A DNA stretch of 59,045 nt. Origin: Thermoplasmata archaeon (GTDB lineage: Archaea > Thermoplasmatota > Thermoplasmata > Thermoplasmatales > Thermoplasmataceae). Positions 51,368-59,045 of this stretch are shown here, in pieces. The first letter of the stretch is position 1; every line of letters begins with the position of its first letter. Position numbers and translations under genes: made by a program. The stretch lies in assembly GCA_021816965.1 (NCBI GenBank), contig JAKAWU010000003.1, positions 1-59,045 on the forward strand, in the 5' to 3' direction. The notes below the pieces were generated by a model, which saw only the letters and a list, made by a program, of their open reading frames with translations, was not told where the DNA came from and did not search any database.

Positions 51368-52834
51368 ATGAAAAATTATATTGCAGGGCAATGGAAAGAA
51401 TCTGAAAATGGAAAATATTCCGAAAAACTTGAACCTTCAACAGGAAAACTTATGGGCCAGTTCCCTTCATCAACAAAAAATGATGCAGCGGAGGCAATCG
51501 ATGCTGCAGAGGATGCTTTCGAAAAATGGTCAGAAACAACATCTCACCACAGGGCGTTAATCTTAAGAAAAACAGGGGAGATCATAGAATCAAGGAGGAA
51601 GGAGCTTGAAGATATTCTTGTGAGGGAAGCTGGGAAAGTAAGGGCTCAGGCTGTTGAGGAGACTTCAGGCGTTCTTGACCAGATATTTTATTATTCAGGG
51701 TTTGAAAGGAAGATCACAGGGGATGTGGTGGAAGGCCAGAAGAACAGACAGAAAATATTCCAGTACAAAGTGCCGTATGGTGTCGTCCTTGCGCTCACGC
51801 CATGGAATTTTCCGGCAGCCATGGTTGCAAGAAAGCTTGCACCTTCACTTGCCACAGGAAACACAGTTGTGATGAAACCCAGCAGTGAGACTCCTTTCAC
51901 CGCAGAATGGATAGTGAAAAGATTCATTGATGCAGGGATTCCAAAAGGCGTCCTGAATCTCATAACCGGAAAAGGTTCTGAGATCGGCGATTTTCTGGTT
52001 TCTCACAGGAAGGTTTCACTTGTAACCATGACAGGATCCACAGAAACGGGACAGAGGATAGTATCAAAAACATCAGCGAACATGGCAAAGACAATTCTGG
52101 AACTTGGGGGGAAGGCCCCATTTATGGTGTGGAAGGATGCAAATCTGGAGAATGCAGCCAGGGCATTGATGTGGGGGAAGTTCTGGAACGCCGGCCAGTC
52201 GTGTATTGCAGCTGAGAGGCTGTATGTGCACAGGGACGTGAGGGAAAAATTCATGAAAATATTCATGGACATGGTTTCAAGGATGAAAGTGGGAGACCCT
52301 GAGACATCACAGATGGGCCCCCTTATAAACAGCGATGCAGTCAAAGCAATGAAGAATTTTGTTTCAAAAGCTACGGATCAGGGTTTTTCCATACTGCATG
52401 GTGGAACAGTTCCAGATCTTGATAGCAGATTCAGGAATGGATTTTTCTTTGAGCCCACAATAATTGGAGGGGCGACTCAGGATTCAGACGTGTTCCAGGA
52501 GGAAATATTTGGCCCCATGCTCGGTGTTATGGAGGTGGAGGACAGGGATGAACTTATTCATAAGGCAAACGATTCGAAGTATGGCCTTGCATCATATCTT
52601 TTCACATCCGACATGGATTTCGCCATGGATGCTGCTGACAGGATCAGGTTTGGGGAGCTATACATAAACATGACGGGGCCCGAGGCATCCCAGGGCTACC
52701 ACACGGGATTCAGACTAACAGGTCAGGCAGGAGAGGGGAGCAAATATGGAATTGAGGAATATCTGAAATTAAAGAATGTATACATGGATTATTCAGGAGA
52801 CAGGGTATTGGTGAATGGAATGCCCGGATTCTGA
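51368..52834 (+). CDS. Aldehyde dehydrogenase, D-glyceraldehyde dehydrogenase type
   Basis: A 488-residue ALDH very like the NADP-dependent glyceraldehyde dehydrogenase of Thermoplasma and Picrophilus, which makes glycerate in the non-phosphorylating Entner-Doudoroff path. Features: N-terminal YIAGQWKES, VPYGVVLALTPWNFPAAMVARKLAPSLATGNTVVMKPSS, the catalytic Glu in LELGGKAPFMVWKDA, the catalytic Cys in WNAGQSCIAAERLYVH, and the C-terminal GPEASQGYHTGFRLTGQAGEGSKYG. The start is ATG 51368. It stands before the alpha-glucosidase gene, which would feed sugar to the same pathway. Confidence 0.88.
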   Translation: MKNYIAGQWKESENGKYSEKLEPSTGKLMGQFPSSTKNDAAEAIDAAEDAFEKWSETTSHHRALILRKTGEIIESRRKELEDILVREAGKVRAQAVEETSGVLDQIFYYSGFERKITGDVVEGQKNRQKIFQYKVPYGVVLALTPWNFPAAMVARKLAPSLATGNTVVMKPSSETPFTAEWIVKRFIDAGIPKGVLNLITGKGSEIGDFLVSHRKVSLVTMTGSTETGQRIVSKTSANMAKTILELGGKAPFMVWKDANLENAARALMWGKFWNAGQSCIAAERLYVHRDVREKFMKIFMDMVSRMKVGDPETSQMGPLINSDAVKAMKNFVSKATDQGFSILHGGTVPDLDSRFRNGFFFEPTIIGGATQDSDVFQEEIFGPMLGVMEVEDRDELIHKANDSKYGLASYLFTSDMDFAMDAADRIRFGELYINMTGPEASQGYHTGFRLTGQAGEGSKYGIEEYLKLKNVYMDYSGDRVLVNGMPGF

Positions 52835-52905
52835 TCAATTATCTTTTTTACCTTTTTTCATGGAAGGATCAAATACTTTTTAGTCATTGATAATTTCATA
52901 AGTCC

Positions 52906-54825
52906 ATGGAGATCAGAAAGAATCAAAAAAATGGAGTATTCACTGTATGTTATGGAAACAATCATGATCATGTAAGATACAGAGCAGGGGCTGCTTCAAA
53001 GGTGGATGAGGGAGAAATTCCCTTAAAATTCACCATCTCCTCTTCTGAAGTGTATTCAGAATTGAAAATTCCACTTTCCTCAGATGACCATATAATCGGG
53101 CTCGGAGGAAAAGCACTACCGGTGGAGAAGAAGAGGACGCAGAGCACCTTCTGGAATACGGATGTTTATGGATACAGAAACGGCTCAGATCCGCTCTATC
53201 TTTCAATTCCATTCTTCTATATCGTGAACAGGAATGGGAGCACTGGAGTTTTCATCGATTACCCCGGAATGATAAAGATGGATTTTGGCGTAGAGAAATA
53301 TGATTACATAAATATAAGGGTGATTTCAGTTGATTTCGACATATATGTTATAACTGGAAATTCTCTAGAGGAAATACTAAGGAAATATCTTGACATAACT
53401 GGCCATCCATCCGGAATCCCTTCATGGATGTTCCGGCACCAGGTATGCCGTTATTCGTATTCACCACAGGAATCCGCAATGAATGTTCTCAGGAAGTATA
53501 TTGAAGTTTTCGGAAAAGATTCAGTGGGGGCCATATACCTGGACATAGATTATATGGATGGATACAGGAACTTCACTGTCAGCAGAGAAAATTTTCCAGA
53601 CATGAAAGGTTTCATAATGGGCTGTCATGAAATGGGCGTGAAAGTCATACCGCTGGTCAATCCGGGCATTAAGATAGATCAAAATGATGAAACTTTCCTT
53701 GATGGGCTTGGCTCATATGCTGAGACAGGCAATGGAGAGATATATATTGGGCATTCGCACGCAGGGGCCAGTGCTTATCCCGACTTTCTGTCAGAGAAAG
53801 GGAAGGAATTCTGGCACAGACACATAAAAAAATTCCTCGAATATGGCTTTGATGGCATATGGCTGGATATGAGCGAACCAACGGTGAAGAACAGCAAGGG
53901 CACATTCGATCATGATGTGATGCACAGAGTAAAGGGAGAAAAGATAAGGCATGAGAAAATACACAACCTGTATGCACTGGAGCAGGCAGAGATCACCAAG
54001 ACTGCAGTGGGGAATGACAGGATTGTTCTTGCAAGATCAGGATATCCGGGAATACAGAGATATGCTGTGATGTGGACAGGTGATGGAGAGGCTGGTTATG
54101 ATAACATGGCTCTTCAAATCCCACTTATAACTTCCATGGGCATCACGGGAATGCCTTTCGTTGGTTGCGATCTTGGTGGCTTCCTTGGGAAAACAACACC
54201 AGATCTTCTTCTGAAATTCTATTTAATGGCATTATTCTTCCCACTATATCGGAATCATAAAGAAAAGCACGAATCTGACGGCGAACCGTACACATTTCCG
54301 GAGCCTTATGTGAACAAGTTCAGGAATATCATAAAACTGAGGAACGCAATAATTCCACATCTCCTTTGGAAAGCTGCCTGTGCTGTGGAGAATCTTGATG
54401 CATTTCTGAGGCCTATCAGTTTCAATTATCCGGGAAATGATGGTTACTTCAGTATTGATGATGAATACATGGTTGGTGAAGAGATACTTGTGGCCCCTAT
54501 GCTTTCAAAAGATCTTTGGGAGAGAAATATTATTCTTCCTGAAGGAAGATGGTACTGCCTCGAAGATGGAAATATATATGGAGGAGAATCTCTCATCCGG
54601 TATTCAGGGGAAATGCCGTTTTTCCTCAGGGAAGGAGCAGTATTTCTGATGGAAGGCAAAATATTGTTCTTTGGCAGGTTCAGTGGAAGGATATACATCA
54701 GGGAAAAATGGGTGAATATGGAATATGATGGTGAATCTGTGAAAGAGGGGTTTGAAAATATGAAGGGAATAACTGTGATTGACGTGGAAAAGGAAAGGCC
54801 AAAACTTCATTTTTTGACAGGATGA
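52906..54825 (+). CDS. GH31 alpha-glucosidase
   Basis: A 639-residue retaining glycosidase. It has an N-terminal beta domain (IIGLGGKALPVEKKR), then the barrel: VGAIYLDIDYMDGYRNFTV, the nucleophile in GFDGIWLDMSEP (about residue 325), the acid/base in RYAVMWTGDGEAGYDNM (about 392), and GMPFVGCDLGGF. C-terminal beta domains follow. There is no signal peptide, so it is cytosolic, as are MalA enzymes of Sulfolobus and Thermoplasma. It releases glucose from maltooligosaccharides or similar alpha-glucosides. Slightly shorter than the usual 690. Confidence 0.92.
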   Translation: MEIRKNQKNGVFTVCYGNNHDHVRYRAGAASKVDEGEIPLKFTISSSEVYSELKIPLSSDDHIIGLGGKALPVEKKRTQSTFWNTDVYGYRNGSDPLYLSIPFFYIVNRNGSTGVFIDYPGMIKMDFGVEKYDYINIRVISVDFDIYVITGNSLEEILRKYLDITGHPSGIPSWMFRHQVCRYSYSPQESAMNVLRKYIEVFGKDSVGAIYLDIDYMDGYRNFTVSRENFPDMKGFIMGCHEMGVKVIPLVNPGIKIDQNDETFLDGLGSYAETGNGEIYIGHSHAGASAYPDFLSEKGKEFWHRHIKKFLEYGFDGIWLDMSEPTVKNSKGTFDHDVMHRVKGEKIRHEKIHNLYALEQAEITKTAVGNDRIVLARSGYPGIQRYAVMWTGDGEAGYDNMALQIPLITSMGITGMPFVGCDLGGFLGKTTPDLLLKFYLMALFFPLYRNHKEKHESDGEPYTFPEPYVNKFRNIIKLRNAIIPHLLWKAACAVENLDAFLRPISFNYPGNDGYFSIDDEYMVGEEILVAPMLSKDLWERNIILPEGRWYCLEDGNIYGGESLIRYSGEMPFFLREGAVFLMEGKILFFGRFSGRIYIREKWVNMEYDGESVKEGFENMKGITVIDVEKERPKLHFLTG

Positions 54826-55043
54826 GACTCTCTGTCAAAAAGCACTGCACCATAAAGCAGACCCGTGACGAGGCCACCTTCCGGCATTGAAAGAATGAAC
54901 ATGATCTTGATATTGTTCCCTGCAGTGAGCATATAACCAATGAAACCAAAAATCAGGCCAATCAGGAGCCCTATACTCATGAACTTTATGAGTTTGTCCT
55001 CATTCATTATAGGTAATGGCATCTTCGAATAAATCATTTTCAA
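54807..55043 (-). CDS. Small two-helix membrane protein downstream of the ESCRT-like operon
   Basis: A 78-residue protein (or shorter, from Met residues near position 8 or 13) with two membrane helices (FMSIGLLIGLIFGFIGYML and a Gly-rich GGLVTGLLYGAVLF). Its end overlaps the convergent GH31 gene by 19 nt. It lies 127 nt after the last ESCRT-like gene in the same direction, so it may or may not share that transcript. No family recognised. Confidence 0.45.
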   Translation of the reverse strand: MKMIYSKMPLPIMNEDKLIKFMSIGLLIGLIFGFIGYMLTAGNNIKIMFILSMPEGGLVTGLLYGAVLFDRESHPVKK

Positions 55044-55170
55044 AAAACAACCAATCCTGAACCTGCATAATCTATTTGCAAGAAATACTCAATTCTTGCA
55101 ATGTGCCGAATTTCAAAAACTTTGTATTGAAAAGAACTGAAGAATTAATTTAAAATGTTATGTGGGGATA

Positions 55171-55707
55171 TCAGTAAGCATCCTCTGTCTTGGAAACGTT
55201 ATCTTCCTTCTTTTTCTTTGCCTGGGAATCCGGGCCTCCTTGCTTTATATCATTTATTTTGCCCTCTCCGAGATTCTGAAGCATGTCTCCAAAAAAGTCT
55301 CCTATCCTTTCATTTTCCAGTATGGCCTTGTCAAGTTCACTTTCCATGCCTGCCATCCATGAAACATTTACCTGTCCATTATTCATTGATTTTATGAATG
55401 TCTTCATTGTTTCTGCGAAGTCGTTCATTACAGATGACTGTGACCTCATCATTTCCATGTCCTGGACAATGAGTATGAATGATTTTATTTTGGCTGCCTG
55501 TTCCTTCAGGTTTTCTGATTTCTGGATGAAATCATTGTAAAGTATTGTATTTCCTATCTCTTTCGCTTCCATTGCCTTTGCCGAATACATTTCAGCCATA
55601 CTCTGGCATTTCCTGGCATGATCCTCAGATTTTTTCTTGAGCATCTTTATGTTCATTGCAGTCTCAATATCTATCTCTTCCTTTGATTTCCTGTTGAGGA
55701 TACCCAT
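55171..55707 (-). CDS. ESCRT-III-like (Vps2/Snf7-type) helical protein
   Basis: A 178-residue, almost fully helical, charged protein. Layout follows ESCRT-III: an N-terminal basic stretch (ILNRKSKEE), two long helices (about residues 15-50 with MLKKKSEDHARKCQSMAEMYSAKAMEAKEIGN, and 55-95), a Vps2-like segment MRSQSSVMNDFAETMKTFIKSMNN (about 92-115), then MAGMESELDKAILENERIGDFFGDML and a disordered Lys/Asp/Gln-rich tail. I start at ATG 55707 (TGATG overlap with the gene before). No clear MIM motif is visible in the tail. Last of four genes with the Vps4-type ATPase. Confidence 0.55.
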   Translation of the reverse strand: MGILNRKSKEEIDIETAMNIKMLKKKSEDHARKCQSMAEMYSAKAMEAKEIGNTILYNDFIQKSENLKEQAAKIKSFILIVQDMEMMRSQSSVMNDFAETMKTFIKSMNNGQVNVSWMAGMESELDKAILENERIGDFFGDMLQNLGEGKINDIKQGGPDSQAKKKKEDNVSKTEDAY

Positions 55708-56315
55708 CACACCACATCCACATTATCATTTGTTTCTTCCCCTTCTGCCGCCTTTGGGATCGATTTAGTATACTCACGGGTCTTTTCAGAGGTTCCTCTC
55801 AGAGTATCCATATAAACGCTCATGGAATCCATGTTTTTCTCCAGATCTATCTCGCTCATCAGTATACCTCTCATGGAAGATTTGATTGAATCCATGTTCT
55901 TCCTGTTGCTGAAGAATTTATCCACGTTTGATAAGAGCTGTTGGCCGGAGATAACTGTATACATAGATCTTATAAGTGTCAGGAACTTATACCTGAGTTC
56001 CAGCTGGTGATATGAGATGGATTCCGAATCTATCTGTTTTCTGATGGTATCAACCTTTATATCCCACATTGTAGGTTTTCTCTCCACCAGTTCCTTTTCA
56101 GATTTCTTGAGAGATTGTATTTTTTCCTGTCCTCTCTCCATTATGACGTACATGTCCTGAAGATCATGAGTTATATTCTCTATGCCCTTCCTTCCGGTAT
56201 ATTTTTTTGATCCAAACTTCTGCCACATTGCTGAAAAACCAACTCCCCACTCTCTCTGCAATCCTGCATTAGAATACATGTCAAGAAGTTCATCCACTGA
56301 ATTTTTTTTCTTCAT
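55707..56315 (-). CDS. Helical ESCRT-III-like candidate, partner of the Vps4-type ATPase
   Basis: About 202 helical, charged residues with no membrane span. Basic N-terminal region (MWQKFGSKKYTGRKG), helices from about residues 42 to 175 (DLQDMYVIMERGQEKIQSLKKSEKELVER, LELRYKFLTLIRSMYTVISG, MRGILMSEIDLEKNMDSMSVYMDTL), then an acidic tail. The order of basic lead, hairpin of long helices and acidic tail is ESCRT-III-like, but direct sequence similarity is weak. I chose ATG 56315, with GAGGTG 8 nt upstream, over GTG 56324. It follows the ATPase gene by 12 nt and overlaps the next gene. Confidence 0.5.
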   Translation of the reverse strand: MKKKNSVDELLDMYSNAGLQREWGVGFSAMWQKFGSKKYTGRKGIENITHDLQDMYVIMERGQEKIQSLKKSEKELVERKPTMWDIKVDTIRKQIDSESISYHQLELRYKFLTLIRSMYTVISGQQLLSNVDKFFSNRKNMDSIKSSMRGILMSEIDLEKNMDSMSVYMDTLRGTSEKTREYTKSIPKAAEGEETNDNVDVV

Positions 56316-56327
56316 TACTTTCACACC

Positions 56328-57548
56328 TCAATTTGATGCAAATCTGTTTTTCCAGGAACTGTACTGGTTCAGCATGGCATCATCGCTGGCAGGTTTGGTC
56401 TTGATCATAGCATCCTGGAAATCCTGTTCCTCAAGGGGCCATACCCTGTAGTTGACTTTCATTCCGTTCTGAATACTTCCATCCAGTTTCTCAATAATAT
56501 CATTGTTTGCCCTTCTAAGCATATTCCTAATGGCATCAGAACACAGGTAGTAGAGGTCTCTCCCGGAAAAATTTACTGTTTTGGCTGCTATCTTTCCAAG
56601 ATCAACTTTTACCTGATAGCCCTTTGACTTCGTGTTTAGTTCAAGTATTTTTTTCCTTGTGGATTCATCTGGAAGCCCAATGTATATTTTCTTTTCAAAT
56701 CTCGATATGATTGCCTGATCAAGTTCCCATGGGGTGTTTGTTGCTGCGACGGTAAGAACAAAATCCTCTCCCGTGCTGAAGCCATCAAGCTGTCCTAAAA
56801 ACTGCTGAAGCACAGAGGTTGAATTCCTGTTGCTGTCATCCCTCTTCCTGACAAGCGACTCAATCTCGTCAATGAAAACCACGGAAGGGGACATATCCCT
56901 CGCAGTATCATAAAGTGCAGACACCAGCCTTTCCGAATCCCCGACATATCTCGAAAGAAGTTCGGACAGGGTTACGTTGAAGAATGTTGCCTCAATGTTT
57001 GAACTTATGGCCTTAGCGATGGTCGTCTTGCCTGTCCCCGGGGGGCCAAAAAGCAGTATATTTCTGAGTTTTGGTATGTTTATGTCTACATCCGGAGTGG
57101 CCATTGCAAAGAAAACTGCTTCCATTATGGCATTCTTTTCCTGGTCAAGTCCACCTATTTCTGACCACTTTACATTGGATTTCGAGATCAGGGCTTCAAT
57201 TCTTCCCCTGAATTCAGTTTCCATTTTACCTATGAGCCCATTATCCCCCTTTCCAGACGGTGCAGCAGGTTTCGCAGTTCCGGATTTATCTCCCGCAGTT
57301 CTTCTCGAAGATTTTCTTGCACCGCTTTCCATGTCAACGATCTTCTTTTCCCAGATTTTTATTATATCATTGTATTTGCTGCTGTACTTCTGATCCATCC
57401 CGCTTACAATTTTCAGGTTGCCTATGATTGCTTTGCAAAGAGAGGATGCCTTTGCAATGTCGCCTGCTTCCTCTGATGCACGCTCTGCCTTAATATCTTC
57501 GGAAATAACCTTCTTTATATTATCTATGGCAAGATAGTCTGTGCCCAA
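56328..57548 (-). CDS. Vps4/CdvC-type AAA ATPase with MIT-like N-terminus
   Basis: A 406-residue ATPase of the meiotic/Vps4 clade. Residues about 5-72 form a three-helix MIT-like domain, then a flexible Lys/Gly-rich linker. The AAA domain starts at KWSEIGGLDQEK (about 126), with Walker A GPPGTGKTT (about 167), Walker B SVVFIDEIESL (about 222), sensor-1 AATNTPWELDQAII and Arg finger SRFEKKIYIGLPDEST. The end DFQDAMIKTKPASDDAMLNQY matches the Vps4 C-terminal helix. Vps4 disassembles ESCRT-III filaments. The TTG start at 57548 follows GGAGTGAT. Second gene of the operon. Confidence 0.85.
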   Translation of the reverse strand: MGTDYLAIDNIKKVISEDIKAERASEEAGDIAKASSLCKAIIGNLKIVSGMDQKYSSKYNDIIKIWEKKIVDMESGARKSSRRTAGDKSGTAKPAAPSGKGDNGLIGKMETEFRGRIEALISKSNVKWSEIGGLDQEKNAIMEAVFFAMATPDVDINIPKLRNILLFGPPGTGKTTIAKAISSNIEATFFNVTLSELLSRYVGDSERLVSALYDTARDMSPSVVFIDEIESLVRKRDDSNRNSTSVLQQFLGQLDGFSTGEDFVLTVAATNTPWELDQAIISRFEKKIYIGLPDESTRKKILELNTKSKGYQVKVDLGKIAAKTVNFSGRDLYYLCSDAIRNMLRRANNDIIEKLDGSIQNGMKVNYRVWPLEEQDFQDAMIKTKPASDDAMLNQYSSWKNRFASN

Positions 57549-57554
57549 GACACA

Positions 57555-58145
57555 TCACTCCGCGGAGTCCTCCGCATTTTCCTTTGTTTCCCGGGTGTTA
57601 TTCTTTGTTTCGCCCGTTTCTCCCGGCATCAATTTTTCCCTATTTCTATCCATCTCTTCAAACATTTTCATATACTTGCCACTGGTTTCTTCTTCCTCAT
57701 CAAGCGCATCAATGTCAGAAATAGAATTCAGGAGTTGGTTCATCTTGTTTTCCTGGAATTTCTCCCTGACACGCCCTTTAGTAATTACTCCTTTCAGTTG
57801 AGCTCCACTTGTCTCTTCAGTTATTTTATCAATATTGTCAGTTCCTGTTGCCTTGGCGCGTTTTGTTTCCTTCATCACGCCCAGAGCCTTTCTATACTTC
57901 CGCATCCTTCTGTCAATATCAGAGATTTCTTTTTCAACAAATTCCAGATCCTGTGCGATGCTTTCTCTTCTTGCACCAGAAGATTCTGCACCTTCCTTAA
58001 AAAGATCATCGTATCTTTTCTTTTTTCTGTCTCTCTCCTTCTCCAGAACCGAAAGATCCGTTTCAGCTTCCAGAATCATCTTGTCAATGCTCTCAGATGA
58101 AGCAGTACTGAGATCGTTCTCTTTCTTTTTCTTGAATATGGCCAT
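57555..58145 (-). CDS. Charged coiled-coil protein heading the Vps4-type operon
   Basis: About 196 residues from ATG 58145 (MAIFKKKKEND). A TATA box and AAGTGATCC lie upstream, and the ORF-track start adds 16 unlikely residues. Basic N-terminus, then coiled-coil helices (EAETDLSVLEKERDRKKKRYDDLF, AQDLEFVEKEISDIDRRMRKYRKALGVM), a middle linker, and late helices (KFQENKMNQLLNSISDIDALDEEEE) before a disordered acidic tail. It could be a third ESCRT-III-like filament subunit or play the recruiter role of CdvA. It ends 6 nt before the ATPase start. No named family. Confidence 0.5.
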   Translation of the reverse strand: MAIFKKKKENDLSTASSESIDKMILEAETDLSVLEKERDRKKKRYDDLFKEGAESSGARRESIAQDLEFVEKEISDIDRRMRKYRKALGVMKETKRAKATGTDNIDKITEETSGAQLKGVITKGRVREKFQENKMNQLLNSISDIDALDEEEETSGKYMKMFEEMDRNREKLMPGETGETKNNTRETKENAEDSAE

Positions 58146-58177
58146 AAGGATCACTTCATCAATATAAAAAGAGATAT

Positions 58178-58187
58178 AACGCTTTTC
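58178..58187 (-). promoter_or_regulatory. TATA box of the Vps4/ESCRT-like operon
   Basis: On the minus strand GCGTTATATCTC lies about 35 nt upstream of the ATG at 58145, between it and the small membrane-protein gene. This makes the four-gene set its own transcription unit. The spacing gives a leader of about 10-15 nt. Confidence 0.4.
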
Positions 58188-58202
58188 ATTCAAAAAAGAG
58201 AT

Positions 58203-58523
58203 TTAACCTTTAAGGTAACCTATTAGGAAACCCACTGCAAATATCACGAGAGACAAACTTATTGTGGTTGTACTGTTTCCCGGGAGGACTTTTTCGATAT
58301 TAGTTATGATATAAGATATGTGATTTTGCACATTTGCCTCAAAGCTAGAGAGTGAAGCTGATGGAATGACTGAATAATTGATATATTCTGATAACAGGAC
58401 TGCTAGAATTATTAATAAAACAGACCACACTCCTTTTTTTATACCGAGCCCCAACAGTAAACCGTCCACAAAAATGAGCAACAGTAACACATAGGGATTG
58501 GTGAGGAGAGATGTTAAATCCAT
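58203..58523 (-). CDS. Small membrane protein, function unknown
   Basis: A 106-residue protein with two adjacent N-terminal membrane helices (about residues 10-45), a polar stretch with an N-x-S/T sequon (GNSTTT), and a last helix (ISLSLVIFAVGFLIGYLKG). It lies between hsp20 and the Vps4-type operon in the same direction, but has separate spacing on both sides. No family recognised. Confidence 0.5.
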   Translation of the reverse strand: MDLTSLLTNPYVLLLLIFVDGLLLGLGIKKGVWSVLLIILAVLLSEYINYSVIPSASLSSFEANVQNHISYIITNIEKVLPGNSTTTISLSLVIFAVGFLIGYLKG

Positions 58524-58570
58524 ATTGTACTATCAAAATATGATATAAATATGTTTGTGTTTTTATTTTT

Positions 58571-58960
58571 TTAGTCAATTTTGATAGACTTGAAACCCTT
58601 TATTGGCACAGTAATTGTCAAAACACCATCAGTATATTTTGCAGTATGTTGGGCATCAGTTTCAACATCCACGGGGAGTCTTATTGTTTTGAAAATCTTG
58701 TCAGGCCTCTGATCGATATACACGTTATTTCTCTCCTCCGTTTTCCTGTTTGCAGAAATCTCTACAGAGTTTCTGTCAATTCTAACATGAATGTGTTTCT
58801 TTTCAAATCCGGGGAGTTCTGCTTCAATGATCAGATGTTCATTTTCTTCATACATTCTTATTGGAGGGTAGAGGTATGACATCACTTCCTTTGATCTTTC
58901 ACCAACATTTCTCATAAACTCATCAGCCATGAATTTTATTGGCCCATAAATTGTTGTCAT
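58571..58960 (-). CDS. Small heat shock protein, Hsp20/alpha-crystallin family
   Basis: An ATP-independent chaperone of 129 residues from ATG 58960. The alpha-crystallin domain spans about residues 35-125: PIRMYEENEHLIIEAELPGFEKKHIHVRIDRNSVEISA, then the C-terminal KYTDGVLTITVPIKG, which matches the A-x-x-x-n-GVL signature. I prefer 58960 to the ORF-track start (59014): the TATA box ATTTATATAA (58990-58981) is about 25 nt upstream, giving a leaderless mRNA. The C-terminal I-x-I anchor motif is present only as IKID-like. Confidence 0.93.
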   Translation of the reverse strand: MTTIYGPIKFMADEFMRNVGERSKEVMSYLYPPIRMYEENEHLIIEAELPGFEKKHIHVRIDRNSVEISANRKTEERNNVYIDQRPDKIFKTIRLPVDVETDAQHTAKYTDGVLTITVPIKGFKSIKID

Positions 58961-58980
58961 AATAGCACTATGAGTACTTT

Positions 58981-58990
58981 TTATATAAAT
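58981..58990 (-). promoter_or_regulatory. TATA box of the hsp20 gene
   Basis: Minus-strand ATTTATATAA precedes the ATG at 58960 by 20-30 nt, the standard archaeal spacing for a leaderless transcript. This supports the shorter start. Confidence 0.55.
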
Positions 58991-59045
58991 GTTATTTAGC
59001 TGATAATTGAACATCTAAAATTTATTCGATATCTTGAGAAATAAA

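Noticed and set aside
1-59045. CRISPR array or prophage
   Set aside because: No regularly spaced direct repeats, cas genes, capsid, terminase or intact integrase were seen.

Overview
The window reads as chromosome from a wall-less, acidophilic, aerobic archaeon of the Thermoplasmatales (Thermoplasma/Ferroplasma/Cuniculiplasma group). The evidence is a tetraether synthase (Tes), archaeal S15, aMBF1, archaeal PheT, archaeal phosphoglycerate mutase, a glyceraldehyde dehydrogenase very like the Thermoplasma enzyme of the non-phosphorylating Entner-Doudoroff route, and a TPP riboswitch in front of an MFS gene (a Thermoplasmatales arrangement). Arg codons are mostly AGA/AGG, many starts appear leaderless 22-28 nt after a TATA box, and genes are packed in overlapping operons. 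I cannot fix the genus.

Layout. 1-120: left end of an IS200/IS605 element with the first codons of tnpA running off the window. 0.2-6.8 kb: a minus-strand operon lipA, E1alpha, E1beta, E2, E3, lipB (a 2-oxoacid dehydrogenase complex plus lipoate synthesis and attachment). 6.9-9.0 kb: tRNA-Ile(GAT), then about 2 kb holding an atypical Nramp transporter and tiny genes, closed by a 16-nt near-copy of the tRNA 3' end. This looks like a small integrated segment. 9.2-15.7 kb: a zinc-site-less M48-like protein, a riboflavin-pathway reductase, SAH hydrolase, apgM, a small membrane protein and serS. 15.7-20.8 kb (minus): GltD-like flavoprotein, DUF1634 protein, TauE/SafE exporter, archease and tetraether synthase. 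21.2-22.4 kb: decayed tnpB-only IS605-type element with a recognisable omega-RNA scaffold. 22.4-24.4 kb: tandem ribbon-helix-helix regulator and pheT.

24.5-31.6 kb: a 2097-residue oligosaccharyltransferase (STT3/AglB) with a giant extracellular beta-sandwich extension, plus a co-transcribed secreted membrane-anchored protein. 31.6-34.7 kb (minus): RuvC-fold protein, RecJ/GAN-type DHH nuclease, S15, gamma-carbonic-anhydrase-like protein. 34.8-39.5 kb: 1220-residue helical-repeat protein, M50 protease, aMBF1. 39.6-44.2 kb: terminal oxidase operon (small subunit, CuA subunit II, subunit I, cupredoxin, heme O synthase, membrane protein). 44.3-47.2 kb: TPP-riboswitch operon with MFS transporter, AIR-synthase-like protein and ThiE. 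47.2-54.8 kb: a decayed ORF, a coiled-coil protein, aldo/keto reductase, SLC13-type permease, glyceraldehyde dehydrogenase and GH31 alpha-glucosidase (sugar use).

54.8-58.5 kb (minus) is the most interesting part. It is a tight four-gene operon of a Vps4-type AAA ATPase with a MIT-like N-terminus and three short, charged, helical/coiled-coil proteins, at least one of which resembles ESCRT-III (Vps2/Snf7) in layout. I read it as a divergent ESCRT/Cdv-like membrane-remodelling system. The window ends with an Hsp20 gene.
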